A stretch of 61,507 nucleotides of DNA from positions 1-61,507 of IMG/VR virus record IMGVR_UViG_3300048835_000959; one strand, written 5' to 3'. Positions within the stretch are counted from its first letter, which is position 1. Each line of letters begins with the position of its first letter. The notes under the pieces are model-generated. The model was not told where the DNA came from. It did no database searches and saw nothing but the letters and a program-made list of their open reading frames with translations. Below, piece by piece: positions 42,551 through 50,458 of this stretch. The position numbers and the translations under genes were made by a program. The DNA is from a virus.

Positions 42551-42833
42551 GGACGGACCTCCTGGTTGAGGCCCCACAGGCGACAGGTCCGAGAGTTAAA
42601 GCCTGTGAGGCCCGCCCGCTCGTTTGCGGGCTGTTTCCTGATGTGAATCAGACCTGTCGTCCGCTACTGGCGAAAATTCCCAAAACGGCCTGGGAAAGAA
42701 GAAAATTCCCATTCGTCGCCACAGGAAACCTTGGAATTTACGGGCTAAACGCAGTGAGAAATTTGATAAAATCCCAGGAGTAGGGTTTTGGGAAATTCCC
42801 AAAATTCCCAGTTGAGAAGGGGGAGGCCACCGC
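42551..42833. promoter_or_regulatory. Divergent control region with TTCCCA repeats
   Basis: About 280 bases between the sigma factor and the plus-strand membrane protein gene. The motif AATTCCCA or its complement appears near 42675, 42691, 42704, 42789, 42796 and 42804. The region probably holds both promoters and serves as a repressor-binding hub. Confidence 0.65.
42786..42804. promoter_or_regulatory. Perfect 19-base palindrome, likely operator
   Basis: TTTTGGGAA-A-TTCCCAAAA, fully symmetric, 30 bases before the start of the membrane protein gene. Half-sites lie on both sides, which fits cooperative binding by a dimeric regulator. Confidence 0.7.
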
Positions 42834-43082
42834 GTGAAGTTCGGATTTCGCAAACCATCGCTGAAGAAAAGAATCGCGGCGCGCACGTCCGTAAAGAGAG
42901 CGATTCGCCATCGCCTGGGATTCAAAGCGCCAAGAGGCTGGGGATGGCTAACCAATCCCCGCAAGGCCGCCTACAACCGCGTGTACAACAGAACGACTCG
43001 CGGTTGTTTAGTTTTGATTATGGCAGCCGGCGCAGCGACGATTTCACCATTCGTCTTGTTGACGATTTGGTTGATTCGCTGA
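42834..43082 (+). CDS. Small basic membrane protein
   Basis: An 82-residue protein from a GTG (GGGGGAGG upstream). The first 58 residues are very basic (KPSLKKRIAARTSVKRAIRH, GWLTNPRKAAYNRVYNRTTR), a pattern I know from small conserved proteins in phages and plasmids. The last 22 form a membrane helix (LVLIMAAGAATISPFVLLTI). Its 3' end overlaps the end of the leftward gene by 39 bases. It may act early after induction, since it faces the control region. Confidence 0.7.
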   Translation: MKFGFRKPSLKKRIAARTSVKRAIRHRLGFKAPRGWGWLTNPRKAAYNRVYNRTTRGCLVLIMAAGAATISPFVLLTIWLIR

Positions 43083-44129
43083 AGAGAACGAGTGCTCCCA
43101 GTCCTCGGGATGCAGTTTGAAAACGCATCTCCAACCCTTTCGATCGTCGGTAAGCTCGATTGGCTCGCCCTCGATGTCAAAGAACTGTTGAAGCGACTTG
43201 TTAAGCAATTCTCGCTGCTTACGATTCTTTCGGCAGGCGTCAGGAGAGAGCCAGGTCATCATGCCATGTTCTCTAGCAAACTTAAGAAGCAGCTCCCACT
43301 GCTTGCTGGGTTTACCACTTCGCGAATCAACCAACCCCAGTTGAGAGTAGGTCAACACTTGTCGCTGGTCACGGATGACCACGCTGATCTTCTCGGTGTC
43401 GCTGAAACGCATCTCCACATCGCTCCAGCGGCTACCGCTTGGAGTTGGGAATCGACCAGTCACGGTTTTCGCCGGTGGCATCAGTCGATCGCGGAAAGCA
43501 ACCAATTGCTGACGCGCCCATGGAGACAGGCACCACTCGCCATCATCGCTAAGCAACAACGATTGATCGAGCGGAACCACGAGAGTTCCTCTCGAGTCCA
43601 ACATCTTCTCGTTGCGACTACTCAGCATCCGTTTCGAAGTGAGAAACAAGACGAATGGTCGCTGAAACTCTGCCAAGAACGCATCGATGCACCAATCAAG
43701 CCGGCGTGGATCGCTGACTTTCGCCAGGAACAACGAGAACCCCGATCCATTGGGATTCCCGTAGTGACCAAGCCTGTATCGATACATCGGGCCTCCGAGA
43801 CGTTCGAATGCCATGTCATACCCAACTAGCGAAGCCAGCTCTGCGGCGAGCTTGCCAAAGCTGAACTCGTAGCAAACGATTTCGCGGCGATCGATCGGAA
43901 CATACTCTTCGGTCTTCTCGTTGTAGCCTTCGAAGACACCATCTTCGACCTCGACAATTTCCAGCCACTCGTACGGACGACCTGGAACAGGCAGCGCCGC
44001 AGCGAGGTCTTTGATCGGCACGAGGAGTTCACGGTGCGAATCAAATGCATCGCCGAGCAACAGCCGCCAGCTCAGATGGGAGGTCGCCACATCGTTTAGC
44101 TGCTCAAGTGCTTGCCAGGGCTGGCTCAT
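43044..44129 (-). CDS. Unknown protein, partner of the next gene
   Basis: About 361 residues from the ATG at 44129, set by GAGGAGG; the frame is open to 44276. I do not recognise it. Visible parts include EWLEIVEVEDGVFEGYNEKT, FGKLAAELASLVGYDMAFER, YRYRLGHYGNPNGSGFSLFL and a C-terminal TYSQLGLVDSRSGKPSKQWE that may be a helix-turn-helix. It overlaps the end of the preceding gene by 26 bases, so the two products are probably made in fixed ratio. Confidence 0.55.
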   Translation of the reverse strand: MSQPWQALEQLNDVATSHLSWRLLLGDAFDSHRELLVPIKDLAAALPVPGRPYEWLEIVEVEDGVFEGYNEKTEEYVPIDRREIVCYEFSFGKLAAELASLVGYDMAFERLGGPMYRYRLGHYGNPNGSGFSLFLAKVSDPRRLDWCIDAFLAEFQRPFVLFLTSKRMLSSRNEKMLDSRGTLVVPLDQSLLLSDDGEWCLSPWARQQLVAFRDRLMPPAKTVTGRFPTPSGSRWSDVEMRFSDTEKISVVIRDQRQVLTYSQLGLVDSRSGKPSKQWELLLKFAREHGMMTWLSPDACRKNRKQRELLNKSLQQFFDIEGEPIELTDDRKGWRCVFKLHPEDWEHSFSSANQPNRQQDEW

Positions 44130-45291
44130 GGCGAGTCCTCCTCGGCAATTGCTTCGAGATGATGAATCCGCGCTGGGTAAGCCAAGCTTCGATGGTCGAC
44201 GACACTCGACCACGACTGTAGATGGCAACATTAGGAGGACGAACTGTGATCGCCAATTCGGTCTTGCGTCCCTCAAGCTCCATCTTGAACGTTGCGGAGA
44301 TCAAACGCCTCTCGATGCGAATATTCTTGTTTTTCGCCTGCGCCCAATCAAGTAAATCGTTACCCTTGCGAATAGTTATGACGCCGTAACGATCATCCGG
44401 GTCACCAAGCCAAAGCTCGATCATTCGAACATCGCGGACGCCCTCAATATCGCCAGGCACCAGTGCATCAAACTCGAACTCGCGTAGAGGATCGAGCGTG
44501 TATTTCACGCCAGTTGGAAACATATTCTCGTTGCCGAACATATGCTTACCCAGGAGACGGCAGTACAGGGCTTTTTCCCTCGCTGTCTTGGCATTGACCC
44601 GCAACTCTCCAAACTCACGGTTGTAGATGGCTGAGGCGCTCTGCACTGGCCAGAACGACTGAAATCCGAACCGACCATTTTCTACAACCGTCTGGCGTCG
44701 AAAGAGGCTTCCGTGCATGATGGAGAATTCGACCTCCTCGTCATTCTCGAAGACTTCAACCTTCGTTCCCTGAGCGCGGAATCGCTCCACATGCCAGGAA
44801 TCGATGTCTCGTTCCAGTTGCTGAAGCGTCTCCTCTGCGGGCGTCACGAACTTCGGAGCGGTGGTCTGGCTCGCTTGAAAATAGTCGTACGAGCGAACTC
44901 GCTTGATCCGAGACAACGCATGGGTCTGGACCAGCTTCTCGCGATTCGATAGCCACGCCGCCGTGACGATGTCGGCCGAAGAATGCTTCCCTCCAGGAGC
45001 GATTCCAAGGGTTTCGGCTGGAACTCGGTCGAGCAACAGGTCGACAGCAACCGTGTTGGCTAGTTCGTCAATCAAAGAGATCGCGTCCAGCAAGTCTGCT
45101 GGCGTTTCTCGATCGGCTTTGGCTATCTCGCGTATGACCGCTTGGCAATCGATCGAGCCTGGGGCTTCGATCGGGACAGACCGATTCGCAAAGAAATCGG
45201 CATAGGGGTGGAGCAGAGCGAACAATCGCTCGGGATCGATCGATTCCAAAACACCGGGGCGCGACAGGCGCGAAATTCGAACTGCGGTCAT
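44104..45291 (-). CDS. Unknown protein, upstream partner
   Basis: About 395 residues from the ATG at 45291; a few more upstream residues are possible. The N-terminal half is helical (GVLESIDPERLFALLHPYAD), the middle carries a short ERFRAQGTKVEVFENDEEVE stretch, and the C-terminal part ends in a winged-helix-like VRPPNVAIYSRGRVSSTIEA. No named family is known to me. With the next gene it forms a two-gene unit between the phage replication genes and the defence genes. Confidence 0.55.
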   Translation of the reverse strand: MTAVRISRLSRPGVLESIDPERLFALLHPYADFFANRSVPIEAPGSIDCQAVIREIAKADRETPADLLDAISLIDELANTVAVDLLLDRVPAETLGIAPGGKHSSADIVTAAWLSNREKLVQTHALSRIKRVRSYDYFQASQTTAPKFVTPAEETLQQLERDIDSWHVERFRAQGTKVEVFENDEEVEFSIMHGSLFRRQTVVENGRFGFQSFWPVQSASAIYNREFGELRVNAKTAREKALYCRLLGKHMFGNENMFPTGVKYTLDPLREFEFDALVPGDIEGVRDVRMIELWLGDPDDRYGVITIRKGNDLLDWAQAKNKNIRIERRLISATFKMELEGRKTELAITVRPPNVAIYSRGRVSSTIEAWLTQRGFIISKQLPRRTRHEPALAST

Positions 45292-45665
45292 GTTGCAAAC
45301 CTTGAAAATCAATTAGCCATACCAATCCTTCATTGAATAAAACGTCAAGCGATCCAAACGACTGACGCACAAAAAGTGCGATTGGCAGGGGCTGGCCTAC
45401 GGTTTCCACCGTGCAAATTCCTAGCGTGGGCATCCCATCCGCCAGTCCATGACCGCTGTCCTGAGAGATTCCATCCAGGCCAAGCCACTGCCAATCGCGA
45501 ATGCTATCATCCCGATGGCTGTGACACGTTAGGTCACAGCCCGGAAGAATTTTTTGGAAAAGAAAAAATACCGGCCCGATTTGAGCGAAGCCGCACATAA
45601 CCGCGTGGCAATCAAACTCGCGAGCGTGCGCTTCGAGAAAGGTCTTGCGACGGCAAGACTGATCG
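45292..45665. other. Intergenic region between phage core and defence genes
   Basis: About 370 bases with no convincing gene. The features seen are a strong inverted repeat at 45517-45541 followed by a T-run and an A/T-rich stretch. This is the boundary between the GC-richer phage genes and the visibly AT-richer block at 45.7-50.5 kb. Confidence 0.55.
45517..45555 (+). terminator. Strong hairpin with T-run
   Basis: Perfect 9-base stem GGCTGTGAC / GTCACAGCC with loop ACGTTAG, then a purine-rich 8 bases and TTTTTT. It looks like a plus-strand terminator, although the flanking genes read leftward. It may instead be an operator or a relic. Confidence 0.5.
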
Positions 45666-46751
45666 CTAATCTACGAGCATGATGGAATTTGAAAGCAAAA
45701 ACGACTTGAGTGCATCAAGGGTAATATAGGGTGCGCAGGTACCACCGTAGAGTGATGAAAATCTGTCCCATCTGCTTAAAATTCTAGCGCGGACCTTCTC
45801 TGCCATTGCTAGATTTTCACACTCAAGCGCAATTACACAGTCAGACAATACGATGGTTTGTGCGCAGTCGTAAATCGCACATTTCTTCGTTGCTGGTGAT
45901 CCAACACGTGTGAGCAAAACTGCTGGACCACGAACCGCTCGCGTATCAATCTTCACTGAGCGCTGATACTGGTTAACTTCATTATCCACGATATCAGTGC
46001 TGTGGATGAAAGGGAACCTGCGTCCGGCTAGACCATTTTCGGCTCTGTAAACGGGTATGCACCCCCGAACTACTTTCACGAAAAGATGATCTTCGCCACG
46101 CCGACGAACTTGTTGGCAATCAATATTGGGAGTGGTCTGTACACTGTTGGCGAGTCGACGGAATCGAACAACTACAGTGGAAGCCGAGCAGTCAGGAAAC
46201 GTATTATTCGAGTATCTTCCGATTTCATAGTAGTTTGCAAATCTCCGAATCTCTTCGAGAATCTTGGCATCCTTCCGGCTACTCAAACACGATGCGGGAA
46301 GTATCGCGACAATTTCTCCTCCGGTCCGCAAAAACTTGATTGCTGTGAAAATGAAAGCCATGGCACGACTACAGGTGACTTCGCCAGATTCGGTCTTGAC
46401 TGACAAAGCTCTGCCACCGCGACCACTGAAAGGCGGATTCAGCAAAACTACATCGCACTTCCCCAACAACTCTCTAAATCTTTTAGAGGCATTCGTAGAA
46501 CGATCGTTCAAAAAATCGCATCTTGAATAGGCTGAAATTCGTTCATCTGTCGCTAACCTTGATAAACATGCGAAATCTATATCATTGCCAAAAGTGAAGC
46601 AATCTGGCCATCGTGAACGTGCTGCGACTAGCAGATCGCCATGACCAGCGGCAAAATCAGCTACAATCTCAACTTTCCGTACCCTGACAGCGTTAATTGC
46701 TGCTGCTGCTAGTTCCATCGGCGTGAAAAATTGGTCCTTCATCCGTGGCAT
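45666..46751 (-). CDS. Adenine-specific DNA methyltransferase-like protein
   Basis: A 361-residue methyltransferase. QFFTPMELAAA is a typical N6-adenine methylase opening, IVADFAAGHGDLLVAA is the SAM-binding motif I, and VVLLNPPFSGRGG is motif IV (NPPF near residue 104), which gives the gamma-class order. It methylates DNA adenine, perhaps to mark self DNA for the system upstream. It overlaps the preceding gene by 13 bases (or by ATGA from Met4 at 46742). The neighbourhood is AT-rich relative to the phage core. Confidence 0.82.
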   Translation of the reverse strand: MPRMKDQFFTPMELAAAAINAVRVRKVEIVADFAAGHGDLLVAARSRWPDCFTFGNDIDFACLSRLATDERISAYSRCDFLNDRSTNASKRFRELLGKCDVVLLNPPFSGRGGRALSVKTESGEVTCSRAMAFIFTAIKFLRTGGEIVAILPASCLSSRKDAKILEEIRRFANYYEIGRYSNNTFPDCSASTVVVRFRRLANSVQTTPNIDCQQVRRRGEDHLFVKVVRGCIPVYRAENGLAGRRFPFIHSTDIVDNEVNQYQRSVKIDTRAVRGPAVLLTRVGSPATKKCAIYDCAQTIVLSDCVIALECENLAMAEKVRARILSRWDRFSSLYGGTCAPYITLDALKSFLLSNSIMLVD

Positions 46752-47671
46752 ACCAATTGTGTTACTTCGTAAACATGGAGACGTTTGATTCCTTCTGTTC
46801 GCTCTGCCTTCCGAACCGGATGATCGTATACGATCTCGACTTGTTCAGGATACTGCAATGCAGAGATGACCGCTGCCAGCGATTGAGGCTTTGTTCCTAT
46901 AGGTGCAAGCGCGATACTCCGATTCTTGTGCTCATAACGCAATTGGTTTATGACATTTAAGGTAGCAAACGGACAGCTTGCGGGAGCAAAGATTACTTTT
47001 CTCCATGCCTGGCTCTCTCTCAATGCGGTACGATTTGCCCAGTAAGTAATGAATGGAAATTCGGCACGAAATCCTGGAACTCCAACTATTGGAAAAATCA
47101 GTTGTCCAGAAGGTTCAAGCTGATTTATCAAGTATTGAAGGCGGGTCCCTTCAAATCCAAGCAGCGGAGCAAAGACACCTGCATTACGGTCACGCCGGAA
47201 TCGGGCGAAACCGGGGAGCGGACGAATGCCTTCGATCTTTTCGCTGAGATCATAGATGACATTCTGAGTTGGCCGGGGATTCATTCGATAGTCATCTGGC
47301 TCAACATAAACCACTCGTACTCTTTTTCCGTCCGTATTCTTCAAACCTCGAAGCAACGCTGCCCAAGTGCTGTGCCGCAATCCGGTAATATCGAGATATA
47401 GAACCTTAGACTCTACCGCTTGCCAAAACGCCGTCAGCTGTGACAAGCTTCGCAACTGAATGACGCCACCCGCTCCTGAAAACTCAATCTCATCCGCAGC
47501 CTCCCGCAGTACACGGTAGAACTGAACATTGCGGCATCCATGCTCCCATTGTTCACCATGTCTACTTCGCTTCTCAACCGATACTCCAGCGACATACGCA
47601 CTGCCTGGCTCGGGACAGAAGTCAGCTACGGACTCAAATGTTGTCGTTAGGGCGGCGGTGCTATCCATCAT
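46739..47671 (-). CDS. Unrecognised protein in defence operon
   Basis: A 310-residue alpha/beta protein. Two Rossmann-like halves can be seen: VLYLDITGLRHSTWAALLRG with VRVVYVEPDDYRMNP, and IALAPIGTKPQSLAAVISAL with VEIVYDHPVRKAE. The centre holds YDLSEKIEGIRPLPGFARF. It may bind a nucleotide or a nucleic acid end as a sensor or an effector. I do not know the family. It is coupled to the ATPase gene before it and the methylase gene after it by overlaps. Confidence 0.6.
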   Translation of the reverse strand: MMDSTAALTTTFESVADFCPEPGSAYVAGVSVEKRSRHGEQWEHGCRNVQFYRVLREAADEIEFSGAGGVIQLRSLSQLTAFWQAVESKVLYLDITGLRHSTWAALLRGLKNTDGKRVRVVYVEPDDYRMNPRPTQNVIYDLSEKIEGIRPLPGFARFRRDRNAGVFAPLLGFEGTRLQYLINQLEPSGQLIFPIVGVPGFRAEFPFITYWANRTALRESQAWRKVIFAPASCPFATLNVINQLRYEHKNRSIALAPIGTKPQSLAAVISALQYPEQVEIVYDHPVRKAERTEGIKRLHVYEVTQLVCHG

Positions 47672-49538
47672 TACCGTAAAACTGTGAAAAGAATGTCAAT
47701 TGCCGGGGAAGTTCAGAAGACGTAGCACGCTTGTGCTCCCGAAGAATTCCACTAATTGTTTGCTTGGGACTTTCGATCAAAGCAAGCAACGCACTGGAAG
47801 AGATTTCCATTTTGCGCTTCCGCCGAGGGCTGAACTCGAATAACGCGGCAAAGATCGGGTGGATTGTATAATCAAACTCGATGGTATCGGATTCAGTCAC
47901 TAACTTTGTCCCTTGAAACCGAACGAGAGCTAGGTGCATCACCGCCTGCTTGAGCAAATCGTCGAGTTCTGCGGTCATGCTCGTCAGATGGAACTGATTA
48001 AGCTCTGGCGCATGCCCAAATGGCTCAGCTGCAAACTGCTGAAAAATCCGGCCTAGCGCGAGCAGTAATTTTGTTAGCTTCGCGCCGCTGACAGAAAGCC
48101 CTTCTAACTCTGAAAGATTCATTGCGCCAACACTTTGAGCGGTCTTGGTTTGAACCTCAGGGGATATTGGAGATAGTAAATCGGAGCCGGATCTGATATG
48201 TGCCATAAGACTGTGATCGACCAATTCAAGCATATAGCGTATGTTTCCGCAGGCCAGTTGAGCATACACATCGAGCCCACAATAGTACTTATCCACTCCA
48301 CGCTTGCGTTTCCGAATGGCAAAAAGAGCAGCGTACTTATAGTTGTCGAACCGTTGCCTCCAGGAGGCAGGATTCGACTCCAGCTCGGTAACCTCATCCT
48401 GCAAATTTCGCGAATGGCTCTTTGACCATTCGCTCAAGAAAAAGATCTCGAGGTTCGAGAGCTTTTCCAAAGTTGCGAGCGAACTCGCTGAAAGTTGACT
48501 TTCAGCGGCTTGCAATATTGAGGTGGCATGCTCCGCGACTCCGAGTAGATCAGCTTCTTCCTCGATACTTAGCGATGGTAACGCATGTCGAAGTCGAGAG
48601 TCGATTTGTTTGCCTTCAATTTTCACTTGTCGCAATCTGGTTTCGCAGACTTCTGTTGCGAAAGACAAGAATGACTCACCGTTCATTTTGTCTCCAATTC
48701 TGACCAATGCGTAATCAGCAGGAGAAACCAATTGCTCGTTTGGCTGGAGCGTGGTTCTACACACCCATCCTAGCTCTTTCACCCCGATCTTGAAAAAGAA
48801 CTGCCCGGTCGTGTGCTTGATGTAGGTATTCAAAACTTGTTGTTGGTATGGCAGCAGATTTTCATACTCGTCGAGTAAGAAGAAGATATGCTTGCCACGA
48901 GACTGCTGACATGCCAGAACCGCATTACAAAGGAGTTCTACCGGCCTTTGCTGTAGTGACAGTTCGATCTTAGGATGATCTGCGATATTGTTTATCTCTG
49001 CCTCGAAAATTAGACGAGAGTCGATAATGCGATCATGCAGTTCCCGATGACTGTCCATTGCCGCAAGATGTAGAGATGTGCATACTCTCGTTAACAGATT
49101 ACGATCGAGATCGACCTTTAATTCGTATGTATTTTCGTACCAGTCAACAAATTCCAGGAGAAGCTCGCATAGCAGAAGATTGGTATAGTGTGCGAATGCT
49201 GGTATCCACTGCTCCGCTGACCACCCAGCGCCCGTAAAAGCTGCTACATGATTTGTGTTTATTCGGTGGTATAACCCAATAAACTGTGGTTCCTGTTGGG
49301 CTGACGCATCAACCTTTTGTGACAATGCATACTGGCCTAGGTAGGAAAGTCCGCGAAGAACCGTGGTCTTTCCAGTTCCTCGCCCCCCGACTAGCACGCA
49401 CGATTGTCGTGTAGTCAATTCCGGGAAATACCGTGGTTCGGTATAGAGGTCAAAAACCTTTTCCTGTAGCCATTCCGCTCGGTAGCTTCCGAAAAGATCG
49501 CTGAGTTGTTTTTGAAGCTCCTCAGAATTTGAAGTCAT
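47661..49538 (-). CDS. ORC/CDC6-like AAA ATPase
   Basis: A 625-residue ATPase. The core has Walker A VLVGGRGTGKTTVLRGL near residue 51, Walker B FFLLDEYENLLP near 218, and sensor-type FFKIGVKELGW. The C-terminal half is helical and charged. The long insert and helical tail suit the ORC/CDC6-like ATPases described from prokaryotic conflict systems. It may use ATP to assemble on DNA or to switch its partner. It overlaps the phosphoribosyltransferase gene by 4 bases. Confidence 0.72.
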   Translation of the reverse strand: MTSNSEELQKQLSDLFGSYRAEWLQEKVFDLYTEPRYFPELTTRQSCVLVGGRGTGKTTVLRGLSYLGQYALSQKVDASAQQEPQFIGLYHRINTNHVAAFTGAGWSAEQWIPAFAHYTNLLLCELLLEFVDWYENTYELKVDLDRNLLTRVCTSLHLAAMDSHRELHDRIIDSRLIFEAEINNIADHPKIELSLQQRPVELLCNAVLACQQSRGKHIFFLLDEYENLLPYQQQVLNTYIKHTTGQFFFKIGVKELGWVCRTTLQPNEQLVSPADYALVRIGDKMNGESFLSFATEVCETRLRQVKIEGKQIDSRLRHALPSLSIEEEADLLGVAEHATSILQAAESQLSASSLATLEKLSNLEIFFLSEWSKSHSRNLQDEVTELESNPASWRQRFDNYKYAALFAIRKRKRGVDKYYCGLDVYAQLACGNIRYMLELVDHSLMAHIRSGSDLLSPISPEVQTKTAQSVGAMNLSELEGLSVSGAKLTKLLLALGRIFQQFAAEPFGHAPELNQFHLTSMTAELDDLLKQAVMHLALVRFQGTKLVTESDTIEFDYTIHPIFAALFEFSPRRKRKMEISSSALLALIESPKQTISGILREHKRATSSELPRQLTFFSQFYGNDG

Positions 49539-50458
49539 GTTCTCCTCATCAGTGGTTGCCAGCTGGATGATTCGTGGTAGTAGATAGGTAGGGTCGCATC
49601 TGGGATCCCGTGTTCGAACGCAATCCCAAGAGCCAAGTCATGGAAACCGCGCCAGCCATCGTCGAGTCCCGCTCGCTTGCTCACATTCTCGAGAAACTTA
49701 GGTGCACTTTGAATTAGATCACTTGTCCAGAATCGCGATCTAGGAGATAGGGCACTGTAGCTTTCATCTAATTCGTGAGCAGGTACAAGCTGCACACTCG
49801 GCGCGAAACGCCTAATTTTGGCTCGCCCCTTCCAAGTACAGAAAATAGGGCAGTAAAAAGCCGTAAACGCTTGTTTGCCTTCTTCTGCTATTCGTTTGAA
49901 TGAGTAATGCGTGCCTGGCGCAATTGTCAGTGTCCTATCCCAAGTGTCGCAGAATTGGTTTCCAGAACCCACAAAGTCGTCTACGAAAACAATGGTTTTA
50001 CAATCGCCGAAAAATATCTTCTCTACCGCTTGTTCGTTCGTGAGTATTTGCCTCGCATCCAAGCCCAAGAATTGTCTTGAAAGTCGCGCGAAATGGTATC
50101 CACTATCCGTTGGGCTAGGATCCTCTCCCGTAACGTGAGTGATCGCGACATTGTGCAAAAACTCAAGCCATTGCTCATGCAATACCTCATCCGCTTCACG
50201 AAAGTCACAATTGGCTGAAGCAAGTTTGTTGAACGCAAACCGAAATAGATGTTTTGTCAAATCATTGGAATAATACATGAAGTTCATGAGCAGGCGCTCA
50301 GCGAAATTCCTCTCCTCCTCAGTGAAGTTCGATAGCCAGCCTGAGTAGTTCAGGTTTCGTTGCAAGGGCCACAATTGCGATTCGACTAAGAAATCGCATC
50401 TTTCGAGCAGAAGCTCGTGATGGGCCGACATTTGCTCGGGGCTGTTTGGTTCGTTCAA
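49535..50458 (-). CDS. Phosphoribosyltransferase-like protein (PRTase-CE type)
   Basis: A 307-residue protein with the PRPP-loop-like motif TIVFVDDFVGSGNQFCD near residue 160, preceded by a helical N-terminal half (FTEEERNFAERLLMNFMYYS). It is followed by strands AFTAFYCPIFC and VQLVPAHELD, as in a type I phosphoribosyltransferase fold. Proteins of this kind paired with an ORC-like ATPase have been proposed as conflict-system enzymes (PRTase-CE). It might modify nucleotides or nucleic acids on infection. It is coupled to genes on both sides. Confidence 0.68.
   Translation of the reverse strand: MNEPNSPEQMSAHHELLLERCDFLVESQLWPLQRNLNYSGWLSNFTEEERNFAERLLMNFMYYSNDLTKHLFRFAFNKLASANCDFREADEVLHEQWLEFLHNVAITHVTGEDPSPTDSGYHFARLSRQFLGLDARQILTNEQAVEKIFFGDCKTIVFVDDFVGSGNQFCDTWDRTLTIAPGTHYSFKRIAEEGKQAFTAFYCPIFCTWKGRAKIRRFAPSVQLVPAHELDESYSALSPRSRFWTSDLIQSAPKFLENVSKRAGLDDGWRGFHDLALGIAFEHGIPDATLPIYYHESSSWQPLMRRT

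Noticed and set aside
42596-42964. Minus-strand frame upstream of the sigma factor
   Set aside because: It covers the palindromic control region and part of the membrane protein gene; its peptide is made of translated repeats.
45068-45598. 176-residue minus-strand frame at the phage-defence boundary
   Set aside because: It overlaps the well-supported gene 44104-45291 in another frame and lacks a ribosome site or motif.
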